Assembly (NCBI GenBank): GCA_964581295.1 | Contig: CAZONX010000126.1 | Location: 1-5,945, forward strand | Source: JAHEEL01 sp964581295 | Lineage (GTDB): Bacteria; Actinomycetota; Acidimicrobiia; Spongiisociales; UBA5794 | Length of the DNA stretch: 5,945 nucleotides | Direction: 5' to 3' | In this document: positions 5,717 through 5,945 of the stretch, one piece after another | How the letters are laid out: each line of letters begins with the position of its first letter | How positions within the stretch are numbered: the first letter of the stretch is position 1 | Translations under genes and position numbers: made by a program | The notes under the pieces: model-generated | Databases searched by the model: none | Told to the model about the DNA's origin: nothing | Seen by the model: the letters and a program-made list of their open reading frames with translations, nothing else

Positions 5717-5923
5717 TCAGCCGGTCGCAGCGTCGCGACCGGGACCCCGAGCAACCAGGCGGATCGGGGCCACGAGCCCGGCATCCGAGAGGTTTCGGAT
5801 GGCGATCTCCTCATCGTCCCCGATCCGAGTCGGCCCTCCCCTTCCGGCGAGCAGCATCGGCACGATGCAGTCGGCACACGCGCCTGTTCCGTCCATTACA
5901 CATGCGTCACAATCGATGATCAC
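5717..5923 (-). CDS. Small four-cysteine protein upstream of QueG-like gene
   Basis: A 68-residue protein of unknown function. It begins MIIDCDACVMDGTGACADCIV, giving two CxxC pairs (Cys5/Cys8 and Cys16/Cys19) seven residues apart, which fits a zinc knuckle or, less likely, a small Fe-S site. The rest is a short acidic stretch (DDEEIAIRNLSDAGLVAPIRLV) that could form a helix and strand. No signal peptide or membrane segment is present. The start is a GTG at 5923 with a strong AAGGAG five bases upstream. It is followed after 17 bases by the QueG-like gene, so the two are probably co-transcribed. I recall similar short DCD-type Cys proteins in other Actinobacteria but cannot name a family. The good ribosome site and spacing make a real gene likely. 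Confidence 0.8.
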   Translation of the reverse strand: MIIDCDACVMDGTGACADCIVPMLLAGRGGPTRIGDDEEIAIRNLSDAGLVAPIRLVARGPGRDAATG

Positions 5924-5928
5924 AACAA

Positions 5929-5935
5929 CTCCTTC
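5929..5935 (-). promoter_or_regulatory. Ribosome binding site of the small Cys protein
   Basis: GAAGGAG on the minus strand, five bases before the GTG at 5923, supports that non-ATG start; the next in-frame ATG is at codon 10, within the cysteine motif region, and would remove the first CxxC pair. Confidence 0.8.
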
Positions 5936-5945
5936 AGCCGATAGC

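Overview
This window looks like chromosomal sequence from a high-GC actinobacterium, most likely of the Acidimicrobiia/Ilumatobacter type. The basis is a high G+C content judged by eye, GTG starts, very tight gene packing, and a gene set (single-domain ArsA-like ATPase with a C-terminal small-heat-shock-like domain, an adjacent SRPBCC protein, a divergent QueG-like protein, a small CxxC protein) that I associate with that group. The taxonomic call is inference. I see no mobile element, tRNA or rRNA gene, CRISPR array or phage gene.

Layout. Bases 1-247 hold no convincing gene. They contain two adjacent, well-formed stem-loops at 105-120 and 125-149 that may end an upstream transcript or form a structured leader. 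One plus-strand gene follows (248-1129), a dimethylargininase/arginine-deiminase-like amidinohydrolase with the full catalytic set and a 6-bp microsatellite near its 5' end. It converges, with only 23 bp between stops, on a block of seven minus-strand genes that fills the rest of the window.

In transcription order (right to left) the minus-strand genes are: a 68-residue four-cysteine protein (5923-5717); a QueG-like cobalamin/Fe-S reductase (5699-4599); a calcineurin-like metallophosphoesterase (4523-3771); a class I SAM methyltransferase (3778-3020, overlapping the previous gene by 8 bases); an SRPBCC lipid/ligand-binding protein (2953-2516); an ArsA-like ATPase (2516-1347, 1-base overlap); and a 65-residue acidic-tailed protein (1350-1153, 4-base ATGA overlap). 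Spacing splits them into three blocks: small Cys protein plus QueG; phosphoesterase plus methyltransferase; and SRPBCC plus ArsA plus small protein. The last block has its own ribosome binding site and a possible -10 element.

Functional reading. The SRPBCC-ArsA-small-protein block is the most cohesive unit. The ATPase lacks the cysteines of arsenite-pump ArsA and has a chaperone-like C-terminal domain, so it more likely works on protein or lipid clients with its co-translated partners than on arsenite. The two small proteins (65 and 68 residues), each tied to a better-known enzyme, are the least described parts. I found no convincing evidence of a wholly new system such as a defence island; the window is mostly ordinary housekeeping or accessory actinobacterial sequence.
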